Below are positions 39,901-51,191 of a DNA stretch of 64,000 nucleotides, one piece after another; position 1 is the stretch's first letter, and each line of letters opens with the position of its first letter. The notes beneath the pieces are model-generated. The model did no database searches. It saw only the letters and a list, made by a program, of their open reading frames with translations, and was not told the DNA's origin. Source of the DNA: Brugia malayi (lineage: Eukaryota; Nematoda; Chromadorea; Rhabditida; Onchocercidae); contig NW_025062476.1 of NCBI RefSeq assembly GCF_000002995.4, positions 6,561,001-6,625,000 of the forward strand, given 5' to 3'. The position numbers and the translations under genes are program-made.

Positions 39901-42051
39901 GAGCAAAATTCTGAAGACGAAAATCAAAACAATATACATGTCGAACTGGGACAAGCAGTTGAAAGGTATTATCCTAAAATCCCCCACTTTTTATTTTTGT
40001 TGTATATATGCTTAAAATTCAGTGAAGTTATTTTTACTTCGTTAAATTTATCGAGGTCCACTGTTTAATATTATTGATGTTTTAAGTAACTACTAGAAGT
40101 TTTACTAATAGTGTTCAAATTCAGTAATGTTGCTTTTGCAGGATTAATGCATTATCTGTTGAGAATGAACAATTACGAAATGATGTCAGTATGCTACAAC
40201 AGAAAATAAACAGTGCATCACTGTCAACACCTTCATCACGTCCATCATCTCAGTGCGATACGACGTCTCCTGTCTGGCTAAATAGTGATATTGTGAAGCA
40301 CCTGGAAGGTTCATTTATGCTTGTTTTGAGAAACAAATGTAGGTAATACTGAAAAACTGGAGATGGTGTTTAAACTATTTCAGGAGTTTCCTATTCAGAG
40401 TACTTCAATATTAAGTTGTAATATGAAATTCTCTATCTTTATTTCTTAATTCTGAAAATCGTACCAGAATTCTCAACACCCAGAAAATGCATATCTACTC
40501 AAGGTATAGAATTATTGCTATTTTTCAAGTCGAATTTAATGGAATGGATTATAGCACCTTCAATAAAAGAAAAACCACTGGCTTGGACAGAACTGGAGGC
40601 TCGTTTCACTCGCGCGATGCTACAAGTTGCAGATCTTGCCGAGGAAAAGGAACGTCTCCAACATATTGTAATGCAGTTGGAGACTGAAAATGATACCATC
40701 GGTATGTAGTTAATTGATCGGGTTAAATGTTAATAATTAATTTGAACGTGCCAAGTTGATGTATATATATTTCAATTCTTGCAGGTGATTATGTAACATT
40801 ATATCAACATCAACGGAAAAAAATCAATGAAAGGATGCGCGAAAGAGAGGAAGCTGTAGCAAAATTATCTTTCGAAAAAGAGCAGACGCAGGTCGTCTTT
40901 GTTTTTCTCAATTTTTTCTTAGACCAAATTCAAGTTAAGGTTCTTCATTCAAATGAATTTAATCATTGAATAGTTTCTGCAGTCCGACATAACTAACCTT
41001 TGGTTATGCTTAATTTAATGCTTTGTTTTTATGCTAAAACTTTTTAATATGTGGTAACTTTTAAGCATTTAATATTTATTTTTTTAAACGATTAGTTCCA
41101 ATTTTTTCAGCAAAAGTTAAACGAACTGCAAAAAGTTTTGATGAATTTACTATCAAGGAAAAGATTGTTGCATATTAATGGATATGAGAAAAAAACATTA
41201 GGCAATTGTAATGGTTCATCGAAATGTTCGCGCAGTGTGCGACCGTACAGGTATATTATTCCTTTTTTGGTATTATTAATGATTACTAACGTTTTCATTC
41301 TTATATTATTTTGTATTATAGTCAAAGTACTAAGGACAAATTTTCTGATAATGAAGAAACAGTTGTTGATGGTTCAGAATTGCTAGTTCCTAGCAGTCCG
41401 TATTCCTGCATTGATGTTTCATGCGAGTTTGATAGTGGAAAGTATGATGGTGGTAAGCTGTAATTCACTTTTTTCAAATGGAATGATGTAAGTAGATTTT
41501 CGTTTTATTTAAAAAAAAAAAAAAAAAAAAAAAACTAAGTATCTTTATTTCAGTGTTAATTGTTAATTTTAACTGAATCTTGAATGTTTCATTACAGACA
41601 CTCTTAGAAATAAAGTGAAAGAAAATTTGGAATCCAATGTTGATGATGATGTTGGTGTGCAGAGGATTTTAAATTTGATATCAGAGCTGCAGGTGACATT
41701 TTAATTTTTATGCACGCAAAATTAACAGCAAATAATTGCAAAAAGGAAATTTCTCCACTTTGGTTTATTTTTGGTAATTGGAATTGATTCATAATTACCA
41801 TTTTGAAGATAATCTGTTGGTGATAATTCATAAGAAAAATTGTCGCCTGATCGAAATGACAGTACTTGGAAATTTGTGGAGAGGCTGAAAAAGTTGTTCA
41901 TATAAAAAAATATCGCTTCAGTAAAAAAATTTGAGAAAAAAGGCTTGGCTTTCATTATTTTTTCCAGGATCTGGAACGTACAAGAACACTTGCACCTTGC
42001 AGTTCTAATTTACACTGTAGCGAATGCCGCGGAAAATTAATCAATTTGTGA
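33959..42051 (+). CDS. golga2: Golgin GM130 (GOLGA2), cis-Golgi tethering protein
   Basis: Coiled-coil golgin that tethers COPI/ER-derived vesicles at the cis-Golgi through p115/USO1, RAB1 and GRASP65. Twenty-three exons join in phase to 998 residues, matching about 1,000 in vertebrates: 33959-34021, 34410-34524, 34742-34986, 35557-35637, 35895-36005, 36113-36214, 36340-36528, 36962-37118, 37538-37680, 37783-37908, 38159-38287, 38585-38683, 38753-38878, 39113-39310, 39570-39739, 39894-39965, 40142-40308, 40555-40701, 40785-40891, 41111-41250, 41322-41452, 41598-41692, 41968-42051. The N-terminus has the p115-binding motif LAHARKKLRDYQ (15-26). Mid-protein KATVSRAIAQNRELKEQLIE and C-terminal QLETENDTIGDYVTLYQHQR are GM130 signatures. 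The last residues, LINL, form a hydrophobic tail like the GRASP65 PDZ ligand. Acceptor TTTTTAG ends 33952, suggesting trans-splicing. Exon 13 uses an AAG acceptor, and the exon 18 start is inferred from phase. Confidence 0.93.
37284..37505. repeat. Hairpin-rich, GC-richer insert in GM130 intron 8
   Basis: It starts with an imperfect hairpin, TCTCACT (37281-37287) to AGTGAGA (37310-37316). A second inverted pair, TAACTATCCGTAAC (37382-37395) with GTTACGGTAGGTTA (37468-37482), encloses a segment richer in G and C (AAGTCCCCTTGAGCGGGTC). It stands out from the AT-rich intron and is followed by an AT microsatellite (37509-37534) next to the 3' splice site. It may be a small non-autonomous element or a structured RNA. 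No family is recognised. Confidence 0.45.
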
Positions 42052-43910
42052 AAAAAATAGCTCTTTCAGCGTTGTTATAGTTCACAATGACTGTAATTAT
42101 GGATTTTTTAATTTAATAGAGAAGTGAAAAATAATTTTCATTTTTTGGTATTTTTGTTGATTTTGTTTCATAGTTTCATAGTAATTTATCTCAATAGCTT
42201 CTGGTTTAAACATCATTAGGTACTTTTAAAAATAACATTTCACTTTATGTGTTGAAGTTTTGCGACCATCATCTTTCATCCTTGCGAATTCTAATCATTA
42301 TGAAACTTAGATTTAATTCTGATTAATAAATGACTAAGTACTAGTAGTAGAATCACTTTTGAATAAGAATTTAGGTGAAGGATGGCGTTTTCGAAAATGA
42401 TTTGTTAATTTCTTTTAATATTTCGAATGATTCAAAGTCACCTATTTTTGTCAAGTAGAACTTTGGTGAAAACATCGTAGGATTATTTCGAAGTTTTTTT
42501 TGATTAGTCTACTAAATTAAAAATATAGCTAGGGGAGCTTTCATGTCTAATACATTCTATATCATTTCAGGATTTCCTCTTTGGTGTATTTTACATTACT
42601 TCTATAATCACTGGAAATTTCTTTCTCCTTCTAATAAAATTCATCTTTGTACTTGTGTTAAGTTATTCAATTTCGATTATTCACTGTATAGAGTCTTTTT
42701 TTTTTTTTTTTTTGATAAGATACTATTTTATATCACTTGTATGAATTTCTGAGTATAAATGGGAGAGAGTGAAAAATGATACTTCCCATATCTGTTTTAC
42801 AGTAATTATATCTCGCAGCTGGTTAATGACTCATTTTTTAGATAAATTCAGGAAGAGGAAAAAATGGATCTTATGATATTTTCGGTGTTGTGAATATGAG
42901 ATTTCTTTTACCTCATGTGATTTGTAGGCCATTTGGAATTTCCTTGGAATGCATCAGATGTAATTTTTATCCATCAATTTGCTTTATCTATCAAACAGAG
43001 GCATTGTTTATTCCAAGTTCACTGTTGGCAGTGTTAAAATGTGTGACATAACATAGTGTCCATCGCTATCAGAAATGAGTACTTATCTTTGATGATGGTA
43101 AAAAACACTATCGTTTCAAACGTTTCTTATATATTCTTTGAAATTAAGATCGACAGTAATCATGAGTATTTGTATTTTGTTGGTTCCAACTCGACTGCAC
43201 AGCCTTATTTATGGTTATGTTACGAAACTGGTCAAAATAAATTTGGGATGTATTACTAATTCAATGGAAATTCGTTATGAATTTTCTCAAATGCTTTATG
43301 TGATATTGTGATCGTGAGTACTATTATATCTGATTATATTCTGGTTGACACGTTGCTTTCTGCGTGTTAGCCGAGAAAATGTCAAATAAAGTTGGGTTAT
43401 TCCCAATTGGTTTGAAACTGGATTGAGGATTTTCTATGGTTTTTGATTTCAAATAAGTTGTAGAGCTTGAGGAATGCCAGGAAAGTTTAATCGTCAGTTT
43501 TAATACGAAATTCTAAAAAAATTTCAGACAATTGAACAGCTAAAGTGCAATAATTTCCCAAATTTTTGCAAAGCGATACTAATTTAGTTTCTAATTAATC
43601 TTGTTCGTATATTTACATCTATATTTTTATGAGTTTTACTTATCTATACATATGTGTGTGTGTGTTATCTATATATGTTATGTCGAATCCAAATGTGAGG
43701 TTTTTATTTTTAGTTATGAGAGCAGAGTTGAAAGTTAGGTGTGGGGATAGGTTAGAATTATATAGGTGTTTTGCTTTGTAGTGGAGTGAGTCTTCATATT
43801 TATTTGAAATATTTACTTCCTTGAATTACTTTATGTAAATTTCTTCCCGTAGTTGCAGTGTAACTTTATTTCAGAAGTTATTATTGGAATTAGTATTAGC
43901 TGCTCAGGAC
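42052..43910. other. Intergenic region between GM130 and LRR1
   Basis: No gene supported over about 1.9 kb. It should hold the GM130 3' untranslated region and the LRR1 operon promoter. A short TG repeat is at about 43651-43663 and a T-run at about 42697-42713. Confidence 0.5.
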
Positions 43911-46900
43911 ATGCAATTGCAGTGCAGCGTATTAGTTAATTCGCGCACTCTGCTGACGTCTCAATTACGACCACGGTACAGCAGAGGAATTTTGATTCTA
44001 AGACGCGGGAAAGTCAATAAAATAGGTGGATGTGAATTAATCATAACTACTCCTCGAGACAAAAATGGACGACTTTTCAATGTAAGTAGTATGGTTAAAT
44101 TCTTATTCTGCAGTGAATTTTCTAAATTATTGTTCGATTTCTGTTTTATATGATTTACATGCCGTATATATCAATTTAATGTTTTGCAGATAACGTTTTA
44201 CAGATAACTAGAGGAAGTGTTAGGCGAATTCATTCTGCAAAAATACAATGGGGATCTGTTACGATAGAAATGAACTCTCCGTCAGTTTTGATTTGTATAA
44301 AAGAGGTAAATATTGATCGATACATATGCACACTTCGTTTTTATTCTCAGTTGTTTCGTTGATATTTCCAATTATATCATTTTTGTTGAAACATATCGAA
44401 ATTATGATTATTTTTATCATAAGAGAGAACAAATTTAGAAGACAGTTTTTTGTGAAAAATAAAAACAGAACTTTTATGAACTTTAATGATTTTATTTTAA
44501 CGTTTAACTTTATGTTGTGTTATGTACACTGAACAATATTATTCTAAAAAAAAAAAAAAAGAAAAATTTCCCAGAGTTTTTAATTTTTCACTTAGAACAA
44601 TTCTAAATTACCATAATTAGCTAATGAATTAATTAACAGTTTAATATCATGTACTGTTGTTTGTTTTCTTTCCGAAAATTATATGGAATTTGTATGAATT
44701 AACAAAATAATTATTGGGAATGACTGAATAATCCGTACGACAATTTAAACTGTATCAAATGTGAAAAAAATCACCTGATTAATGTTTTTCAGGCACCAAT
44801 TCTTTTACTTCATAATTTCATTTCAAAGCTGCAGAAGATAGTAGCAGGTGAAGAAGTTGTTCTGGATGAAAACGAAAAGGTTACATCCACCAGTTTCGCC
44901 TTACTTCGAAAAAAACTAACTATTACTAGCAAGAAACAATACAACGAAAATAAACTGGGATTTCCGCCTTACTTACAAGTAAGATGTTATTTCTGAACTT
45001 CTTAAAAGTAGGACAGCAATACTGCTGCTTATTTCTACTGTAGGATTTGATATATTCACTAGTAAGTTGTTATTTCTTATAAAGTGCGAATTTTTGTAAA
45101 TTTCAGATATATATTCAGATTATTCAGAATTATATTAACTACAGGAATTGATAATGTCAAAAATTGGTCTGACTGCTGTTGACAATCGTTGGTTTGGAGC
45201 TACTTCTCTTCATGTACTTGATCTCAGCGGCAATAAGCTTGGCAAATCAGATTCGTTCGAAATCAAATTCCTTAACATTGTTCTGTTGCAGCATCTTAAA
45301 GTACTTACACTTGCTGACAATGAAATACAGTGTATTTCGGTAATCTTATGTTTCATAATCTTATGGTAGGGTTTTAGTCAGTATTCTCATCACCAAAAAC
45401 CTAATATTTCTATGAAAAAATCTGAATTTATCAGAATTTAAGCTTTCGCACTCACAAATTGCATCAAAAGTTTTTTGCAGATAGAGTTTTTTCTTACTCT
45501 AAGTGAAAAACTTTACAGGATGATTTGTGGAATGCTTTACCACAGAATTTATTGTCACTGGACTTGTCAAGCAACCAAATTTCCTATTTGTCACCGTGTT
45601 GTATGCGGTTCCCACAAATGACTCATTTATGGCTTAGTTATAATAGGATTGAAGAATTACCACGAACTGTATGTCTCTTAAAGTTAACCATTGACTGGGC
45701 AGGCAAGAAATTACAGTAGATTAATCAGCCTTGTGTTGATTTTTCTGAAATGGTGGTTTTTGAGAATACCCTTTTTATCACTGCAAAACATCTGGAAATG
45801 GGAAATAGAATGTAGAAATTCTAGCTGTATCGCCTTCCATCAAATCATGATTGAAGGTTCTGTTGGTTTATTGAGTTAATTGAAACATTAAATTAATTAA
45901 AAAGTCGAAATCGGTTCTATTATGTTGTTCAAGCAGTTATATCGAGTGAGAAAATTTGATATGTATGTGTATTGTATTTAAGAGAATATAATTTAACTCG
46001 AATTAAAATTTTTATTGATTTTTCTTTTAGATAAACAAACTGGTAAAGTTGAAATATTTGGATATTAGCTGGAACAAATTAAAATTCTTACCCTCTGAAA
46101 TAAAGGATCTCTCACTTGATATGATTGATGTGACTGCTTACAACAATGACGAAAAACTAAAACTACAAGATATTTTTGATCAGCTAGTTGAAACGGTCGG
46201 TCCGGTGGTTAAGGTTGGCACACTGTTCGAATATGCTGCTGCTACTGTTTTAAATTATAGGTTAGCACTTCATCTGAAAATTATCTACTTTATCAGAATA
46301 TTCTGTTCATATAAGCATAGATAACAAAGTAGGAGAGTGGGAAAAGATTTTTAAAAGGTTGAGTCTTTTTACAGATTTGTGTTTGAATAAAGAACGGTTT
46401 CTATACTTCTAAATTGTGTGTTATTTTATGCGATATGTAAAAATCTCCATACTTCTACCAAAATTTTACAGAATAAGTACGAGTTCTTTGCCAGAGTTAC
46501 TGCGTGTAATGATGCAAAAAGCAGTTCAGAATTGTAAATGCAAATCCGGAGGCAGCTACAGATTTTATCCTGCTAGTATTGTTACTGCAAAAGTATGTTC
46601 ATGGCGTTTATATGTTCTGTTTATTTATTGCCTTATTGTACAATAGGTAGTCAGTACAATAGATAGTTGAATGACCATTTCACCAATGTAATGTGATTGT
46701 GGGAGCATTCAGTATTAATAAAAGTGTTGGTTATAGTGGACCAATGCATATACGCTTTTTGCTTCTGAACAGCAATCTCGGGTATTTTACGATTTTCAGC
46801 GATTGTAATTTTGCATTTTGAGCTTTATGTGTCAATTTCGTATAGATATAACTGTTTGTAATCGAAAAACTTCAGATGTAATGTGTTTTTTACAGTATCA

Positions 46901-47731
46901 TATCGAAGACATACGATCTCTGGTATTTCAAGCAGTTTCACGAACTAATTATCATGTGATTTTGCAAGATGTGGAGGTGATATAATGTCATTTATGTACT
47001 TATAATCATTTTGATAAGTACTGTTGCTTTAATCTTTTTCTTGTTTATCATTTTATGAACAAAGGCTGTTGGTGTCATGTGTTTCGAAATTCTTATTTCA
47101 GCAACTATTTTCAATAAATCTTTTTATGCAGCATACAATTTTGATAACATCTTCAATAAGTTTGATCTCACATTGTATATGATTATAGTCTTGGAATAAG
47201 TTTTCATGTAGACCTAGGTCTTTTTTATTGGTAAATTTTAATTTGAAATATACTGCTCATGATTTCGATGGGTTTTGTAACGTTATGTACAGTTACTATA
47301 TAGTTGTTACCCTGTTAGTAATTAATCCCATCTATGTGTCTGATTTGGCACTATATATTGACTTTGTTTGTATTATTACATTGGTTAAAATTAAATTTGA
47401 ACAGATGATGAACCTCATGAAAGCTAGTTGCGGCTTACGAATTTATTCGAATTTGTTTATTGTTATTGGTGTGACCTATTCGTAAATAAATTTGGTTATG
47501 TTACACATCGTTTTAATGCCTATTTATCGCTTTATATCTGCTCATGACTACTTTTTTTTATATATTGGACATATTTTTTTAAAACTTTTTTGTATATTTT
47601 TTCTATATATTATATATTTTTTTATTTTTTTTATATATAGTAACTAATATTAGCAGTTCTGCAAGGAAACGGGAGGTTTAAAGGTGAGGAGCGTGATCGT
47701 CACCCAGAAGATGGTAATAAATTACGAATAG
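43911..47731 (+). CDS. lrr-1: Leucine-rich repeat protein 1, CUL2 substrate receptor
   Basis: Substrate receptor of the CRL2-LRR1 ubiquitin ligase, which removes the CMG helicase from chromatin at replication termination and, in C. elegans, controls a CKI and the germline S-phase checkpoint. Nine exons: 43911-44081, 44204-44305, 44793-44978, 45145-45339, 45519-45668, 46031-46260, 46472-46592, 46896-46976 and 47657-47731, about 436 residues. The N-terminus MQLQCSVLVNSRTL aligns with the family's MKLHCEVEV start, and LTITSKKQY is the conserved pre-LRR motif. LRR units include LHVLDLSGNKLG, LKVLTLADNEIQ, LLSLDLSSNQIS, MTHLWLSYNRIEELP and LKYLDISWNKLKFLP. The C-terminal part corresponds to the Cullin-2-binding half. 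An acceptor (TATTTCAG) ends 36 bp before the ATG. The last exon and its end are less certain. First gene of a probable operon. Confidence 0.9.
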
Positions 47732-48023
47732 TTATCAAAACTGTTCCTCTTAAAGTGACCATTTTGGCTGGACCGTTCTATAACCATTAAACATTTGAAA
47801 GAACTTGGATGGTCAAGAGTACTAAAGGGATCAGCTAATAAGTCGGCAGAATCATCGTTTTGAAGTGATATCTCATTTTTTAAGAAAATTTACAATATAG
47901 TTTTGCCTTAAATTCAACATAGGTGCTTGAAGTTTTCTGTGTTGTTGCAAGGACTAAATAGAGAAGTAAATAATGGAGATGAAATAAGCTGCAGGACACT
48001 CTTCATATCATTATTTTAGGCCA

Positions 48024-50930
48024 ATGTTTTTCGAGTCGTCTAGTACTGCAGAAGATCTCAAACAAATTTGGAGGAATAAAATTCACGATGTTGAGTCATT
48101 GCTACTTGAGGCTGACATTTCTTTTAGTGATATGGAAGGCATTGACAAATATAAAAAAAAGTTAAAAACTGAGATGAAATTTTTGACTGCTGTAAGTTGT
48201 CCATATCAATAATTGTATTCCTAAATGAGTACGAGTTACTTAATTTCATATCTTATTCCAACTTTTTAATATATCTTTACAGTTAAAAGACCTACCGATC
48301 AGTAAGTTGAAGAAGTATTTGGAAACTAGCAATATAACGCATCTTCAAGGCTTGCTCAATGTAGCGAAGAAGCATTCTTGTTGTGCCTTTTATAAAAGTT
48401 TCGCAGTACCGCAGAGGTATCTTATTCCGAATTTCCGTCCACTATCTGAACAAGTGAAGTACGACATGTGGTTGAGTTGAATTGTGTCAGATAAGGAAGT
48501 CTGATCGAATTAAGTGTTATTTTTTTCACAGGTTCTCTTCTTACTTGCGAAGACACCAGAATAATTTAAGTTTGTTAAAAGAATGGTTTCATCTTTCTAG
48601 AATTCTTTTTCATGGATCTGACTATGCAAAACTTGATTTGTCCATGGTTGCGAAACATACAGAATGTATCTGAATATATTCTTCAGGAAATTAAAGCGAG
48701 AAGTTGATTTGGTAGTGGATGGAGGTGCTAAATGGGTGATTTTTTGTAACATGCTTTTGATAGTCGAATTTCGTATTTTCCTCGATGAGAAAAATACGAA
48801 ATTCTCTTTCGTTTCAAAATTTTCTCTCTAAGCATCTTTACATAGGACTTTTTAATTAAAGGTAAAAGTGGTATCTAGAAATGTTCGAGGTCTTGCTATG
48901 GATTTTATTGGTGCCGGTGGAAGTGCTAATCGATCTGTCATGGAGCAGGCACAAGATTACATTGAGGTCAGAGATTTTCTCGTTAATATTATATACAAAA
49001 TATGTGGAAACACTGGATTAAATTTTTCATTTTCTTATGAAATATATTTAGATGGCTCAGATTCATCCTTATTTCTTCAAAATACCAAAAATAATATTTG
49101 AATTTGTGCGTGGCGTTCCAGATTTGTTGCAGCATAAACTTGAATCATTTGGGATTGAAGTTATTGGAGATACGGTAAGTACATCAATTTCATAATAGTA
49201 GTTAAGGAATGTCATCGATGACTATTTCATCAATTCTTTCATTTGTAAAGATGCGTTAGTTCTATTTTTTGCCTTCTTTTTATTTCACAACGAAACTTTG
49301 TAAAGTTTGTTTCGCTCCTTGCATATGCTATCCAGTGATTTTTTCGAAATCAAATCAACATTAAAAATGTAGCATGATGGAAACTGCTTAAACATTTCAT
49401 TTCGCTTTTTACTAACCTATCGACAAACAATTATCTGTGCGAATTGAAATATTTTAGTGTTACTCAGTCGGAGGTATTTGTGGAGGACTTTTGAAAATTT
49501 CCGTAGATTTAAGCTTTCAGTTCATCTTGCTGATTTAGATGGATATTAATGCATTCGTGAAACTACCAACTGATTTTTCTGCATATGATAGTGATGATAT
49601 TTACGACTGTCCATCATCTTTCCCGGAAGACAAATGCTTAAATGTAAACGACTGCATTGTACATACCGTAAATCTTGATATTAGTACTGTATTTGCTCTT
49701 ATTTCGTCGTTAACACATAAAAATGGTGCTAATTATAATTATGCCAGTCGGCTATTAAATGCTCAAGCTGCTTTGGAAAGGAAGAAACCTGCCTTGCCTC
49801 CACTACTGAAAGCTATTAAAGGTCTCTCTATAGTATTTATATTCATCATCATTATAAACGTTTGCTTTGAAAATGGTTCAGTAGTTTGGTCGAGGAACAC
49901 AGTAATTTCTTTTAATCTTATTTGATGAAGTCCCATATATTTTAATTCCGATAATTTTATAATTGACAAAAATGCGGATGTTATCAATTTAGTGAATAAT
50001 GACAAAAAATCTTTCCAAGGTTACAAAAGATTAGATTTAATTTTGATGTAAAGTTTCTTGGATACTTAATTTTTCTTAGAATATTTTTTCAGGTGCAAAG
50101 CTGATAATTTGCAGAACAGCATACGATGCTGTGCAATCAATTTTAAGCACAGTGGCAGGACCGAAGGAGACAATGCGTGCTAAAAAGTTATTCGGGAAAG
50201 TTGAAATAGTAGAAGACAAGCTGTCAGAACGAGCGGCCAAATTAAAATTGAGTGATAGAATCAGTCAAAGATCTAAGGTAAAGATTCACATTATTGACTC
50301 TTTGAAATTGTTTAGAAATATTCAAAGATTTGCAGATTTAATTGTTGTTTGTATACATTTATGTATTTAGATATTTTAGACTTTCATTATGAGATTGTAC
50401 GCTTTTATAGTCATTGAGCCATAGCGGTTTGATTAGGATTGTTAATGATTTATAAGTCGTATTACTAAGATAATCTATTCCTTAGTTCATTTTCAGATAA
50501 TATTTGGTTCTGGTGATTATTACAAAGCAGTTACAGTTACAGCCAATCGTCACTTTGTTTATGCAGCTGCTCATCAGGTTTTACTTTCATATCTGAAAGA
50601 GTTTTATTGCATCCATGGTCTGCATAGATGTTTGGTATATAATACTAAGAGATAACTGATTTTTATCATTATTATAACTATTTATAACTGACTTCGCCTT
50701 TACTTGCAGTTTACTAATTTTATATGTCGAACATTTCAAAATTAGTTATTCTTTGTTCCTTATTTTTGCATCTATGATTTGAGAAACTCTGACGATTATT
50801 CTGGTATCAGTTGGATGTAAATATTTTTATTATTTTATCATAAATATGTTTTTAGGGTATTCATTTCGCTGTTTTTGTGCATGAATCAAGGGCGTTAAGT
50901 GAGCAGAAGCGACTAGATTTACGAAACTAA
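48024..50930 (+). CDS. UPF0415 (C7orf25-like, DUF1308) conserved protein
   Basis: Conserved eukaryotic protein of unknown biochemical role; a PIN-like nuclease fold has been proposed for the family, which I cannot verify here. Nine exons: 48024-48191, 48283-48416, 48687-48735, 48862-48966, 49052-49174, 49539-49821, 50093-50277, 50497-50577 and 50856-50930, 400 residues against 421 in human. Recognisable blocks are LKTEMKFLTA, SNITHLQGLL, VDLVVDGGAKWVKVVSRN, RSVMEQAQDYIE, NLDISTVFALISSL and the C-terminal IIFGSGDYYKAVTVTANRHF, then IHFAVFVHESRALSEQK. An acceptor ends at 48019, four bases before the ATG, suggesting trans-splicing. The gene starts 292 bp after LRR1 and ends 261 bp before WDR83. 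Exon 4 uses an AAG acceptor. An open frame at 48535-48674 looks coding but is intron 2, because phase and homology join exon 2 directly to exon 3. Confidence 0.92.
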
Positions 50931-51191
50931 TTTTGTTCTACATTTTATTTTGCTATATTTTATATTGTTGAAACATCGCATAAATATTTTCAAGCACTAT
51001 TTTCTTCTCGAGCACATCAGTTTCCTGTGAAATATCTTTCAGAATTTGCGTCACTTGTGAAAATGATAGAAAACATTTCTTATCAAATGTTTCATCAAAA
51101 ATTTTCTTATCAAATATTCTAAGACTTGTTGATTTTATTAGTAACTAGTGCATTTTAATAAAACTTTTATCTAATTCTGAAAGCTTAAAGG

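Noticed and set aside
45691..45879. Open frame extending LRR1 exon 5
   Set aside because: It runs past the donor at 45669 in another frame; exon 6 continues the leucine-rich repeats.
48535..48674. Apparent exon in the UPF0415 gene beginning after a TTCACAG site
   Set aside because: Exon 2 joins exon 3 exactly in phase and by homology (PQR-KLKREVD); including this segment would break the frame.
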